Positions 28,631 through 36,707 are shown, counted from the stretch's first letter. The stretch: 64,000 nt of DNA from VXYK01 sp965214565 (GCA_965214565.1 OZ243951.1:1364001-1428000); one strand, 5' to 3'. The notes: generated from the letters alone by a model not told the origin. Numbers and translations are program-made.

Positions 28631-29503
28631 ATGAGATACGCAGCTCCCACAACTGTGGATGAGGCTCTTGAACTGTTGCAAAGTGATCCCGACTCCCGGG
28701 TGTTTGCAGGGGCAACCGACCTCATCCCCCAAATCCGAGCCGGCCGCCCCGAGCCGGCCCTGCTCATAGACCTGAAACGCATCGAACGACTCGTTGCAGT
28801 CAGCCACAACAACGGCACCTGGACCGTCGGTGCGGCCACGCCCACCTCGGCGCTCACCGCCAACGCCGAGTTCAGTGCCATGTTCCCGGGCCTGTCCGAA
28901 GCAAGTGGTCTGATCGGATCCGACCAGATCCAGAACCGGTCGAGCTGGGGCGGCAACCTCTGCAACGCCTCACCCGCAGCCGACTCCGTCCCGGCGCTGA
29001 TCGTCAACGACGCGACCGCCGTGATCGCCGGCAGCTCAGGCGAGCGGACCGCCAGCGTCGCAGACGTGGTGACCGGCCCAGGACAGACCTCGCTGAGCGA
29101 CGGCGAGTTCGTCATTGAATTCCGGCTCGACGACCCGCCCGCCAACAGCGGCGACGCCTACCTGCGGCTCATACCCCGCACTGAGATGGACATCGCCGTG
29201 GTCGGCGCAGCAGTGCAACTCACCATGGACGGCGACACCGTCGTATCAGCCAGAGTCGCACTGGGGGCTGTGGCCCCGACCTTCGTGCGAGTCCCCGACG
29301 CCGAAGCAGCCCTCGTCGGCTCCAGCCTCAACAATGGCACCCTCGACGATGGCACCCTCGCTGCTGTTGCTGCCGCGGCCTCTGCGGCCTGCAACCCCAT
29401 CGACGACAAACGAGGAACCATCCAATACCGCCGCCAAGTTGCGGGCGTGCTGGCCAAACGAGCCGCGCAGACAGCCGCACAACGAGCCGAAGGAGCGAGC
29501 TGA
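28631..29503 (+). CDS. Molybdenum hydroxylase FAD-binding subunit (CoxM/CutM-like)
   Basis: The 290-residue medium subunit carries the two FAD-pyrophosphate motifs of the vanillyl-alcohol-oxidase type fold: AGATDLIPQI (about 33-42) and the GGNL motif in SWGGNLCNASP (about 107-117). It transfers electrons from the iron-sulfur subunit to the acceptor. Its stop shares one base with the start of the small subunit. The gene order medium-small-large is a normal order for this enzyme group. Confidence 0.95.
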   Translation: MRYAAPTTVDEALELLQSDPDSRVFAGATDLIPQIRAGRPEPALLIDLKRIERLVAVSHNNGTWTVGAATPTSALTANAEFSAMFPGLSEASGLIGSDQIQNRSSWGGNLCNASPAADSVPALIVNDATAVIAGSSGERTASVADVVTGPGQTSLSDGEFVIEFRLDDPPANSGDAYLRLIPRTEMDIAVVGAAVQLTMDGDTVVSARVALGAVAPTFVRVPDAEAALVGSSLNNGTLDDGTLAAVAAAASAACNPIDDKRGTIQYRRQVAGVLAKRAAQTAAQRAEGAS

Positions 29504-29985
29504 TGCCCCGAACCCATGTGAACTGCACGGTCAACGGCGACGAGGTCGACTTCCTGTCAGCCGACGACACCTCCCTGCTCAACGCCCTGCGCGACGAGAT
29601 GGGTCTCATCGGAGCCAAGGAAGGTTGCGGGACCGGCGACTGCGGTGCCTGCACGATCCTGGTTGACGGCAGAGTCAACTGTGCCTGCCTGATGTTTGCC
29701 CCCGAGGCCGAAGGGACCTCGATCACCACCGTCGAAGGCATCGCCGAGGGCGACCAACTGCACCCGTTGCAGCAGGCGTTCCTCGAAGGCGCGGCCCTGC
29801 AATGCGGCGTGTGCACCCCGGGATTCCTGGTGTCCGCCAAAGCGCTGCTCGACGAGAATCCCGACCCGACCGAAACCGAGATCCGCTACGCCCTCGCCGG
29901 CAACCTCTGCCGCTGCACCGGCTACGACAAGATCATCCGAGCCGTGCAGGAAGCGGCCGTTGAGGTGAATGGAGCCTCCAAGTGA
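29503..29985 (+). CDS. Molybdenum hydroxylase 2Fe-2S subunit (CoxS/CutS-like)
   Basis: The 160-residue protein has a plant-ferredoxin-type cluster site (GCGTGDCGACTILVDG, with a further Cys in NCACL) and a second all-helical cluster domain (QCGVCTPGF and NLCRCTGYDKI). It shuttles electrons from the Mo site to FAD. It overlaps the large subunit by 4 bases (GTGA). Confidence 0.97.
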   Translation: MPRTHVNCTVNGDEVDFLSADDTSLLNALRDEMGLIGAKEGCGTGDCGACTILVDGRVNCACLMFAPEAEGTSITTVEGIAEGDQLHPLQQAFLEGAALQCGVCTPGFLVSAKALLDENPDPTETEIRYALAGNLCRCTGYDKIIRAVQEAAVEVNGASK

Positions 29986-32213
29986 CCGTCACAGAGAACC
30001 CCCGAACATACAAGTACGTCGGCACCCGACCGGTGCGCCACGACGGGCTCGACAAAGTAACCGGCAAAGCCCGGTTCGCCGCCGACCTCGACATGACCGG
30101 CCAACTCCGTGGAGCGTTCGTGCGCTCGCCGCACGCACACGCCCGGATAGTCTCGATCGATACCACCAGAGCCGAGGCCATGCCCGGAGTGAAAGCTGTC
30201 GTCACCGGCGACGACTTCGCCGAACTCGACCCCACCCACCCCGAGTTCGATATGGCGGTCAACGTGATGGCGCGTGGCGAAGCGCTGTACAACGGCCATG
30301 TCGTCGCCGCGGTCGCCGCGGTCACTGCCTCCGCAGCCGCTGCAGCCGCTGCTGCAGTCGAAGTCGAATACGAGCCGCTCCCCGCAGTCCTGACCATCGA
30401 TGAGGCCATCGCCGAAGACGCCCCGATCGCCAACCCCACCAACCGAACCCTGTTCTCGGGCGACACTGAACCGTCAAATCTTGCCTCTGTCAACGAATTC
30501 GGCCGCGGCGATGTAGAGGCGGGACTCGAAGCAGCAGACATCGTCATTGAACGCGAGTTCCGGACCGTTGCAGTGCACCAGGGTTATATCGAGCCCCACG
30601 CCTGTGTCGCTGACTGCGGCCAGGACGGCAAAGCCACGATCTGGGCCTCCTCGCAGGGTCATTTCGCGGTACGGTCCAAAACCGCCGCGGCGCTCGGATG
30701 GAGCACCGACCGGATCAAGGTCATCCCCGCAGAGATCGGCGGCGGCTTCGGAGGCAAGACCACCATCTACCTCGAACCGGTAGCAGTGCTGCTGTCACAG
30801 AAGGCCGCCCGCCCGGTGAAGATCGTGATGTCACGCGAGGAAGTGTTGCGTGCGACCGGCCCAGCGCCCGCCACCAAGATCAAAGCGAAGATTGCTGCCA
30901 CCAACGACGGCGAGATCACCACCCTGCAATCGACGCTGCACTTCGACAACGGCTCGACCAAAGGGTTCGGCGCTCTGACCGGGGCGATGTCGCTTGCTTC
31001 CTACAAGCTGCCCAACCTCCAGCTGAACGCCATCGGCGTTGTCACCAACACGCCGCGTTCCGCTGCCTACCGTGCTCCCTCAGCTCCCCAGGCAGCCTTT
31101 GCCGTCGAAACGCTGATCGACGAACTCGCCCAGCGGCTCGACATGGACCCGATCGACATCCGCCTGCAGAACGCGGCTGTTGAAGGCGACCCCACCGCAA
31201 TGGGAATGCCGCACCCCAAGATCGGCTTCGTCGAGACCCTCGAAGCGATACGGAACTCCGACCACTACAACTCACCGGTCCCCGAAGGCGCCGGAAGGGG
31301 TGTAGGTACCGGGTTCTGGTTCAACATCGGAGAGCAGTCCTCAGCCACCGTCAACCTCAACGAGGACGGCACCGCAACTGTTATCACCGGCAGCCCCGAC
31401 ATCGGCGGCAGCCGCGCCTCGATGGCACTGATGGCCGCTGAGGAACTGGGCCTGGCTGTCGACCGGATCACCCCGGTCGTGGCCGACACCGAATCAGTCG
31501 GGTTCACCGACATCACCGAAGGCAGCCGAGCCACGTTCGCCACCGGCATGGCAGTGGTCAACGCCTGCCGGGAGCTGATCGGGCAGTTGAAGCAGAGAGC
31601 CGCGACCATCAAGGGCGTCGATGTTGGCGAGGTCGACTGGATCGATGGCGAGGCGGTGATCGAAGGCCAGGACCCGCTCACCATCCCGGAGATCACCGCG
31701 ATGGCCAAGAACACCGGCGGGCCGCTCACCGCCACCGCCTCGCTCAACGCAGCTGGGGCCGGGCCGTCGTTCGCGGTGCATCTCGCCGACGTGGCCGTCG
31801 ACGAAGAAACTGGAGAGACCACGATCCTGCGCTACACCGCAGCTCAAGACGCCGGAACCGCCATTCACCCCTCCTATGTGGAGGGCCAGATACAGGGCGG
31901 GTCGGTGCAGGGCATCGGCTGGGCGCTCAACGAGGAGTACATCTACGACTCCGACGGGGTCATGGAGAACGCCAGCTTCCTCGACTACCGGATGCCGGTC
32001 GCCTCTGACCTGCCGATGATCGACGCGATCATCGTCGAGGTCCCCAACCCCAGCCACCCCTACGGCGTGCGCGGCGTCGGAGAGACCGGCATCGTGCCTC
32101 CGATCCCGACCCTCGCCAACGCCATCGCCGCCGCGACCGGTGTGCGCATGACCTCGCTGCCGATGTCTCCGCCGAGGTTGTTGGCTGCGATCAGCGAGAA
32201 CGCCGGCAGCTAG
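29982..32213 (+). CDS. Molybdenum hydroxylase large subunit (xanthine dehydrogenase family)
   Basis: The GTG-initiated 743-residue catalytic subunit binds the molybdopterin dinucleotide. Visible are an N-terminal a/b hammerhead (VTGKARFAADL), the GGGFGGK motif near residue 251, and the C-terminal GVGETG with the catalytic Glu near residue 698. The active-site loop reads AYRAPSAPQ. True CO dehydrogenases have AYxCSFR and the form II group AYRGAGR, so this is not a canonical CO dehydrogenase; it probably hydroxylates an N-heterocycle or aldehyde. A MoaD-like gene follows directly. Confidence 0.93.
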   Translation: MTVTENPRTYKYVGTRPVRHDGLDKVTGKARFAADLDMTGQLRGAFVRSPHAHARIVSIDTTRAEAMPGVKAVVTGDDFAELDPTHPEFDMAVNVMARGEALYNGHVVAAVAAVTASAAAAAAAAVEVEYEPLPAVLTIDEAIAEDAPIANPTNRTLFSGDTEPSNLASVNEFGRGDVEAGLEAADIVIEREFRTVAVHQGYIEPHACVADCGQDGKATIWASSQGHFAVRSKTAAALGWSTDRIKVIPAEIGGGFGGKTTIYLEPVAVLLSQKAARPVKIVMSREEVLRATGPAPATKIKAKIAATNDGEITTLQSTLHFDNGSTKGFGALTGAMSLASYKLPNLQLNAIGVVTNTPRSAAYRAPSAPQAAFAVETLIDELAQRLDMDPIDIRLQNAAVEGDPTAMGMPHPKIGFVETLEAIRNSDHYNSPVPEGAGRGVGTGFWFNIGEQSSATVNLNEDGTATVITGSPDIGGSRASMALMAAEELGLAVDRITPVVADTESVGFTDITEGSRATFATGMAVVNACRELIGQLKQRAATIKGVDVGEVDWIDGEAVIEGQDPLTIPEITAMAKNTGGPLTATASLNAAGAGPSFAVHLADVAVDEETGETTILRYTAAQDAGTAIHPSYVEGQIQGGSVQGIGWALNEEYIYDSDGVMENASFLDYRMPVASDLPMIDAIIVEVPNPSHPYGVRGVGETGIVPPIPTLANAIAAATGVRMTSLPMSPPRLLAAISENAGS

Positions 32214-32229
32214 GGGCCCGCCGAGAGCA

Positions 32230-32475
32230 GTGGCCACTGTCCATCTCCAAGCCGACCATCGTCGATTCACCGGCGGCGAGAAGGTCTTGGTGGTCAACGG
32301 CGACACCGTCGGCGACCTGATCAAAGAACTGGAACGCCGATACCCGGGCCTCGGCCCGTTGTTGACCGACGGTGCCAGCGTGGCCATCAACGGCGAACTG
32401 ATCCCCAACGGCATCTTCGAGAAGGTCGACGAGTCCACAGAGGTCTACTTTGTGGCACCCATTTCAGGCGGTTGA
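32230..32475 (+). CDS. MoaD/ThiS-like ubiquitin-fold sulfur carrier
   Basis: The 81-residue beta-grasp protein ends in the exposed Gly-Gly that is adenylated and thiocarboxylated in MoaD and ThiS. The segment VNGDTVGDLIKELERRYPGL is characteristic of MoaD. It is placed 16 bases after the molybdenum hydroxylase large subunit, so it probably supplies sulfur for molybdopterin, or serves a dedicated sulfuration step for this enzyme. The start is GTG at 32230. Confidence 0.85.
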   Translation: MATVHLQADHRRFTGGEKVLVVNGDTVGDLIKELERRYPGLGPLLTDGASVAINGELIPNGIFEKVDESTEVYFVAPISGG

Positions 32476-32583
32476 GGCGCAACCCCATCGGGAGGGGCCC
32501 TTGGTCGGGCCTTTGGCCGGGCCTGTGGACGGTTGTCGCAGCGGGGATATAGAGTCGAATCGACCGCGAGACCAGGGAGACCA

Positions 32584-33060
32584 ATGGCGAGCTTTCACGA
32601 GTTTGAAATGACATCACTAGCCGGTGAACAAGTGGAGTTGGCAACGTTTGCTGACGGGGCCTGCCTGGTCGTCAACGTCGCTTCCGCTTGAGGTCTGACT
32701 AAACAGTACGCAGGTCTGCGTACGCTCCACAACGGAGGCCATGGTGTCCACGTTCTGGGTTTCCCGTGCAACCAGTTCGCGGGCCAGGAACCGGGCAGCG
32801 CCGAAGAGATCCGAGCTTTCGTCGACGACAACTACAACATCAACTTCCCGATGTTCGCCAAGATCGACGTCAACGGTGATGACGCGGCCGAACTCTACAA
32901 CTGGCTCAAAGCCCAACACCCCGGCGACGGTGACTCGCCGGACATCCAATGGAATTTCGAGAAATTCCTCGTCAACTCCGACGGAGACGTGGTTGCCCGC
33001 TTCGCCCCCGGGGTCACCCCCGAAGAAATCACTGAGCAGTTGCCCACCCTGCTGAAATGA
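32584..33060 (+). CDS. Selenocysteine-containing glutathione peroxidase
   Basis: One frame runs from the ATG at 32584 (GGGAG upstream) to TGA at 33058, interrupted only by an in-frame TGA at codon 36 (32689-32691). Read as Sec, the protein is 158 residues with the complete glutathione peroxidase pattern: VNVASA-U-GLT at 30-39, LGFPCNQF at 58-65, QEPGS at 68-72 and WNFEKFLV at 123-130. That places U36, Q68, W123 and N124 at the catalytic tetrad positions. UGA falls exactly at the peroxidatic Sec/Cys site, both sides keep full family homology without a frameshift, and a SECIS-like hairpin follows. The protein would reduce hydroperoxides using thioredoxin or another thiol. The genes for Sec insertion (selA, selB, selC, selD) are not in this window. 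Confidence 0.88.
32689..32691 (+). other. In-frame UGA proposed to be read as selenocysteine
   Basis: This codon is residue 36 of the glutathione peroxidase and occupies the catalytic position where homologues carry Sec or Cys. UGA is used as an ordinary stop by many genes in the window (for example trxA and gyrB), so general recoding is excluded and local Sec insertion is the fitting explanation. Confidence 0.88.
32706..32723 (+). promoter_or_regulatory. Bacterial SECIS-like hairpin
   Basis: GTACGCAGGTCTGCGTAC forms a perfect 7-bp stem closed by a GGUC loop. It begins 15 bases after the UGA, inside the reading frame, at the place where SelB-binding bacterial SECIS elements sit. The apical ten bases GCAGGUCUGC are, from memory, the same as in the E. 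coli fdhF SECIS, whose loop G and U contact SelB. The coding sequence across it (YAGLRTL) is still normal for the family. Confidence 0.85.
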
Positions 33061-33071
33061 AGGTACCCACC

Positions 33072-33548
33072 ATGACCCCGCAAGACCTCGTTGAGATCGA
33101 ACAGATCAAACAACTCAAGTACAAGTATCTGCGCCTGCTCGACCAGCACCTGTTCGAAGAGATGCGGTCGGTGCTCACCGACGATGTGACCGTCCGCTAC
33201 AGTGACGGAAAGTACGCCTTCGACGGCGTTGATGCGGTGATCGGCTTCCTGACGGACTCGATGGGGTCAGAAACCTTCCTGTCGAGCCATTCCTGCCACC
33301 ACCCCGAGATCACCCTCAACGGCGACGGTACAGCCACCGGAATCTGGAAACTCGAAGACCAGGTGATCATCGGAGAGCACAACCTGACACTGCGCGGCGC
33401 GGCCTTCTATTACGACGAATACGTCAAGACAGCGGCCGGTTGGCGGATCAGGACCACCGGATACCGCCGGATCTTCGAAGAGATGCATCCCCGCTCAGCC
33501 ATCGAGGGGCTCAACCTGGTAGCCACCTGGTTCGGCGGCGAAACCTAA
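33072..33548 (+). CDS. SnoaL-like (NTF2-fold) protein
   Basis: The 158-residue protein has the SnoaL-like polyketide cyclase/dehydratase layout: an N-terminal helix (EIEQIKQLKYKYLRLLD), the LTDDVTVRYSDG strand, a His-containing SHSCHHPEITL segment, and the closing GGWRIxxTxYRRI-type strand. Known members act as cyclases, isomerases or dehydratases, and no specific substrate is implied. I start it at 33072, where GAAGG lies 8 bases upstream. An ATG at 33057 overlaps the glutathione peroxidase stop (ATGA) and would add five residues. Confidence 0.85.
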   Translation: MTPQDLVEIEQIKQLKYKYLRLLDQHLFEEMRSVLTDDVTVRYSDGKYAFDGVDAVIGFLTDSMGSETFLSSHSCHHPEITLNGDGTATGIWKLEDQVIIGEHNLTLRGAAFYYDEYVKTAAGWRIRTTGYRRIFEEMHPRSAIEGLNLVATWFGGET

Positions 33549-33561
33549 GCGCTCCGAAGCT

Positions 33562-33606
33562 CAGGTGTGGCGGGGGCCCCCTCGGTCTCCGGGCCAGCGG
33601 CTACCC
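33562..33606. repeat. 45-bp duplicate of the 3' end of the acetoacetate decarboxylase-like gene
   Basis: This segment repeats 33680-33724 with a single mismatch (CCCC versus CCGC near the middle), 118 bases away and in the same orientation. The distal copy contains the last codons and stop of the minus-strand gene, so the copy here is an orphan gene tail in the intergenic space. Confidence 0.85.
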
Positions 33607-33679
33607 CCACGGTGCTAGTCGCTCTTGTTCGCTTTGCTCACGGGCCGCTTGGCCCTGGCGTCGGTGTGGGTTCGTGGGT

Positions 33680-34471
33680 TCAGGTGTGGCGGGGGCCGCC
33701 TCGGTCTCCGGGCCAGCGGCTACCACCGATCACGTCGGCGTGGGGCCAGAAGGCGTCGGGGTCGAGGGGGCCGGCGTTGGTGATGTCGCGTGCCTTGGCC
33801 TGATGGGTGACCAACTGGGACGACACCATCTCCCTGATCGGCAGGTAACGCGCCACCGGATCCCATGGTGAGTCGAGCAGTTTCAGATCGCCGTCGATCT
33901 CCTCCACATGGATCTGCTCGAAACGAGTGGCCACATCGACCACATGGGGTGGGAAGTCATACTGCTTCTCGGCGCCGCCGATCGCACGGGAATACTTGGT
34001 CCACCACTCGTGCTCGACGAACTCGCCCTCGACAGGAGCTCCCACACCGGTCACCTCACCGGAGAACTCGATGAAGGTGTAGCCCTGATGGACAGTACGG
34101 GCGCCTACATGGTCGCCGAGACGGAAGAACTCAATGTCACAGAGAAACTTGGGTTGACCGTTGAGCTCCCCGCTGATGAACACCGCAGCCTCCTGATCGA
34201 TCCCCATGCCGAGGTTGTAAGCCCCCTCGACACCGTTGAACGAAGCCGGAACCTTCACACTGACCCCGAACTCGGGTTCACCGAGAATCGGCACACAATA
34301 GATCCCGATCTGCACAACCGAATCGAGCGGAGTGAGCCCGGGCGGCAGCAGCGGAGCGATGTTGGCCTCGTCGGTCGTGTACTTGACGACGAGTTTGGGC
34401 CAGCCGGCGACCTCGCCCGGACGGCTCATCGGCCCTGGGTCAGTGAGCGTTGTGTTCTCTGGCGTGGTCAT
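33680..34471 (-). CDS. Acetoacetate decarboxylase family protein
   Basis: The 263-residue protein has the acetoacetate decarboxylase fold: an LPPGLTPL segment near the start, YNLGMGIDQEAA, and the ELNGQPKFLCDIEF segment in which Lys would form the Schiff base in catalytic members. A GGAGGA ribosome-binding site precedes the ATG. Family members include aldolase-dehydratases as well as decarboxylases, so the reaction is open. The last 14 codons are duplicated downstream at 33562-33606. Confidence 0.85.
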   Translation of the reverse strand: MTTPENTTLTDPGPMSRPGEVAGWPKLVVKYTTDEANIAPLLPPGLTPLDSVVQIGIYCVPILGEPEFGVSVKVPASFNGVEGAYNLGMGIDQEAAVFISGELNGQPKFLCDIEFFRLGDHVGARTVHQGYTFIEFSGEVTGVGAPVEGEFVEHEWWTKYSRAIGGAEKQYDFPPHVVDVATRFEQIHVEEIDGDLKLLDSPWDPVARYLPIREMVSSQLVTHQAKARDITNAGPLDPDAFWPHADVIGGSRWPGDRGGPRHT

Positions 34472-34571
34472 TGGCGGTCCTCCGATGGACTGAGATTAGG
34501 AAGCGCGATCAACGCTGACCTACAATGCCCGGGTTCGGGTAGAAAGCTCAAATCGGTAAAGGAGCACACTC

Positions 34572-35861
34572 ATGCCGGATCCCCTCGAAGGCGTTGACCA
34601 GAGCAACGCTCCATACATCATCGTCTCCTCAGACACCCACGCCGGGTTGTTCGTCGAGGACTACCGCGAGTACCTCGAGTCATCCGTGCACGCCGAGTTC
34701 GACGAATGGTTGCAGACTCGCCACCAGCACAGGGCCATGGTCGAAGAACTCAACGGCGAATACGTTGAACAGTGGGAACGGGACAACGAAGTCGGCCTCA
34801 AAGGCGCATACGACCCCGAGATCCGCGACAAGACCCTTGACGCCGACGGCGTGGCGGGCGAGATCATATTCGCCGACGGAGATGCCGTAACCGGAATGGA
34901 GGCCCCGCCGTTCGGGGCCGGGTTGCAGGCCGGGATGATCACCGACCCGAGGCTTGCCTGGGCGGGGGCCCGTGCCCACAACCGCTGGCTCGAAGAGTTC
35001 TGTGCCACGAACCCTCCCCGTCGAGCCGGGGTAGCGCTCGTGCCGATCACCCACGGAGTCACTGAATCCGTCAAGGAGATCGAGTCGTTGGCCGGGAAAC
35101 CCGGGGTCAAAGGAATCATGATCCCTACCATGTGGCACGACCATCCGTCCTACGGCCACGAAAGCTACGACCCGGTATGGGCAGCCTGCGCAGAAGCAGG
35201 CCTGGTTGTGCACACCCATTCCGGGGAGGCCGACTCCGAGTCCTACAACGACAACATGGCCCAGTACATGCTGGAAGTGGCGTTCTGGACCCACCGGCCA
35301 CTGTGGCAGCTGCTGCTCTCAGGCAAGTTCGACAAGTTCCCGAACCTGAAATACGCACCGGTCGAATGCGGATCTTGGTGGCTCGGCGACCTGCTGTTCA
35401 AGACCGACGCGGTATTTGGCGGGCGCAACTGGAAGGTCAAGAAGATGGCCTCCCGCACCAAGGACCTGATCCAGAAACTGCCCTCGGAATACGTCGGCAC
35501 CAACGTCTTCATCGGTGCCTCGACGATGAGCAAGGTCGAACTTCGCCGCCGCTACGTGAACGGCATTGATGCGTTGATGTGGGGTACCGACTATCCCCAT
35601 CCGGAGGGATCTTGGCCCAACACCATCGAACGGCTTGAGACCGACTTTCAGGAGATCCCGGTGGAGGAGACCCGACTGCTGCTGGGCCTCAACGCGGTGC
35701 GCTGCTACAACTTGGACCTAGACGGCCTCACCAAGATCGCGCAAGACATCGGCCCAACGCCGTTGGAGCTCAACCAGGATCTCGACCTGCGCACCTCGCC
35801 GACCGCCATCCGCGACGCCCGGTTCTGGTTCGAGGACTACAACATCGAGTGGCCCGACTAG
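34572..35861 (+). CDS. Amidohydrolase 2-family metal-dependent hydrolase/decarboxylase
   Basis: The 429-residue TIM-barrel protein belongs to the amidohydrolase-2 (ACMSD-like) group. It has SSDTHAG near residues 17-23 (first-strand metal-site equivalent, DTH in place of DxH), VHTHSGEA (His on strand 5) near 215-222 and GTDYPHPEGSWPNT (catalytic Asp) near 337-350. This combination is common in actinobacterial catabolic clusters. GGAG lies 8 bases before the ATG. It diverges from the acetoacetate decarboxylase-like gene. Confidence 0.9.
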   Translation: MPDPLEGVDQSNAPYIIVSSDTHAGLFVEDYREYLESSVHAEFDEWLQTRHQHRAMVEELNGEYVEQWERDNEVGLKGAYDPEIRDKTLDADGVAGEIIFADGDAVTGMEAPPFGAGLQAGMITDPRLAWAGARAHNRWLEEFCATNPPRRAGVALVPITHGVTESVKEIESLAGKPGVKGIMIPTMWHDHPSYGHESYDPVWAACAEAGLVVHTHSGEADSESYNDNMAQYMLEVAFWTHRPLWQLLLSGKFDKFPNLKYAPVECGSWWLGDLLFKTDAVFGGRNWKVKKMASRTKDLIQKLPSEYVGTNVFIGASTMSKVELRRRYVNGIDALMWGTDYPHPEGSWPNTIERLETDFQEIPVEETRLLLGLNAVRCYNLDLDGLTKIAQDIGPTPLELNQDLDLRTSPTAIRDARFWFEDYNIEWPD

Positions 35862-35885
35862 ATCTGTCTGCGGGGTCCTGGCTGC

Positions 35886-36626
35886 TCAGCTGGTGATGGA
35901 ACCACCGTTGACGTTTATCGTCTGGCCGGTCATCCAACTGGCTTCCTCGCTGGCGAGGTAGACGCAGATTGCGCCGATGTCGGCGGGCGTACCGAGGCGC
36001 TTTACGGGAATCCCGCGGGCGAGATGCTCGGTGTAGTCTCCGCCCGCGGTGTTGTCCATCAAGCCGAGGGCCACACTGTTTGCGGTTACTCCGAATTGGG
36101 CGTTCTCCAGGGCCAGCGACCGCATGAACCCGAGCCCGCCGCCCTTGCCCGCCGAGTAGGGGGCTACGCCGATGCCGACACCAGCCGAGCCCGCACCTGA
36201 CGAGATGGTGATTATCCGCCCCCAGCCAGCCACGACCATCGGGTTGATCACGGCATGCACGCAGTTGAGCACACCGCGCAGGTTGACCTCTATGGGGCTG
36301 TCCCACTCAGCGGGCTCCATCTCTCGGAACGGCTTGGGGCGCATCTGGTCAGCCCCGCCGTTGCCAGCGTTGTTGACGAGAATGTTGATAGGCGGGTGTT
36401 TGGCGAGTTCAGCCTGGACGGCATCGAGGTCGGTGACGTCGAATGCCGCCGGTGCTGCCGATCCTCCGGCTGCGGATACTTGATCGGCGACCTCCGCTGC
36501 ACGGCCGGGGAGAAGGTCGTTGACCAGCACATGCGCACCCTGGGCTGCCAGAGCCCCGGCGATACCTGCCCCGACGTTCTGCCCCGCCCCGGTCACCAAC
36601 GCCATCTTGTCGGATAGATCAAACAT
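35886..36626 (-). CDS. Short-chain dehydrogenase/reductase (SDR)
   Basis: Classical SDR of 246 residues from the ATG at 36624-36626. It has the NAD(P) motif TGAGQNVGAGIA (residues 11-22), NNAG near 84-87, catalytic Ser in ISSGAGSAG, and YSAGK with YxxxK near 153-157. The in-frame codons beyond 36626 are a leader that is not part of the fold. It is convergent with the amidohydrolase 24 bases away and divergent from glnS. Substrate unknown. Confidence 0.93.
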   Translation of the reverse strand: MFDLSDKMALVTGAGQNVGAGIAGALAAQGAHVLVNDLLPGRAAEVADQVSAAGGSAAPAAFDVTDLDAVQAELAKHPPINILVNNAGNGGADQMRPKPFREMEPAEWDSPIEVNLRGVLNCVHAVINPMVVAGWGRIITISSGAGSAGVGIGVAPYSAGKGGGLGFMRSLALENAQFGVTANSVALGLMDNTAGGDYTEHLARGIPVKRLGTPADIGAICVYLASEEASWMTGQTINVNGGSITS

Positions 36627-36707
36627 CCACCCGACGCTAACCGACCCAAGCCCGTTCGCCCGACCCCGCTCGGCGTTAACACCGCAACTACGCGTAGCCT
36701 GAGGTGC

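Noticed and set aside
28631..32213. Naming the molybdenum hydroxylase a carbon monoxide dehydrogenase
   Set aside because: The large-subunit loop AYRAPSAPQ lacks the AYxCSFR Cys of true CO dehydrogenase.
32584..32691. Reading the first half of the glutathione peroxidase as a pseudogene with a premature stop
   Set aside because: The stop is UGA, falls precisely at the Sec/Cys position and is followed by a perfect SECIS-like hairpin, while the rest of the frame is intact. Raw reads and the Sec machinery remain to be checked.
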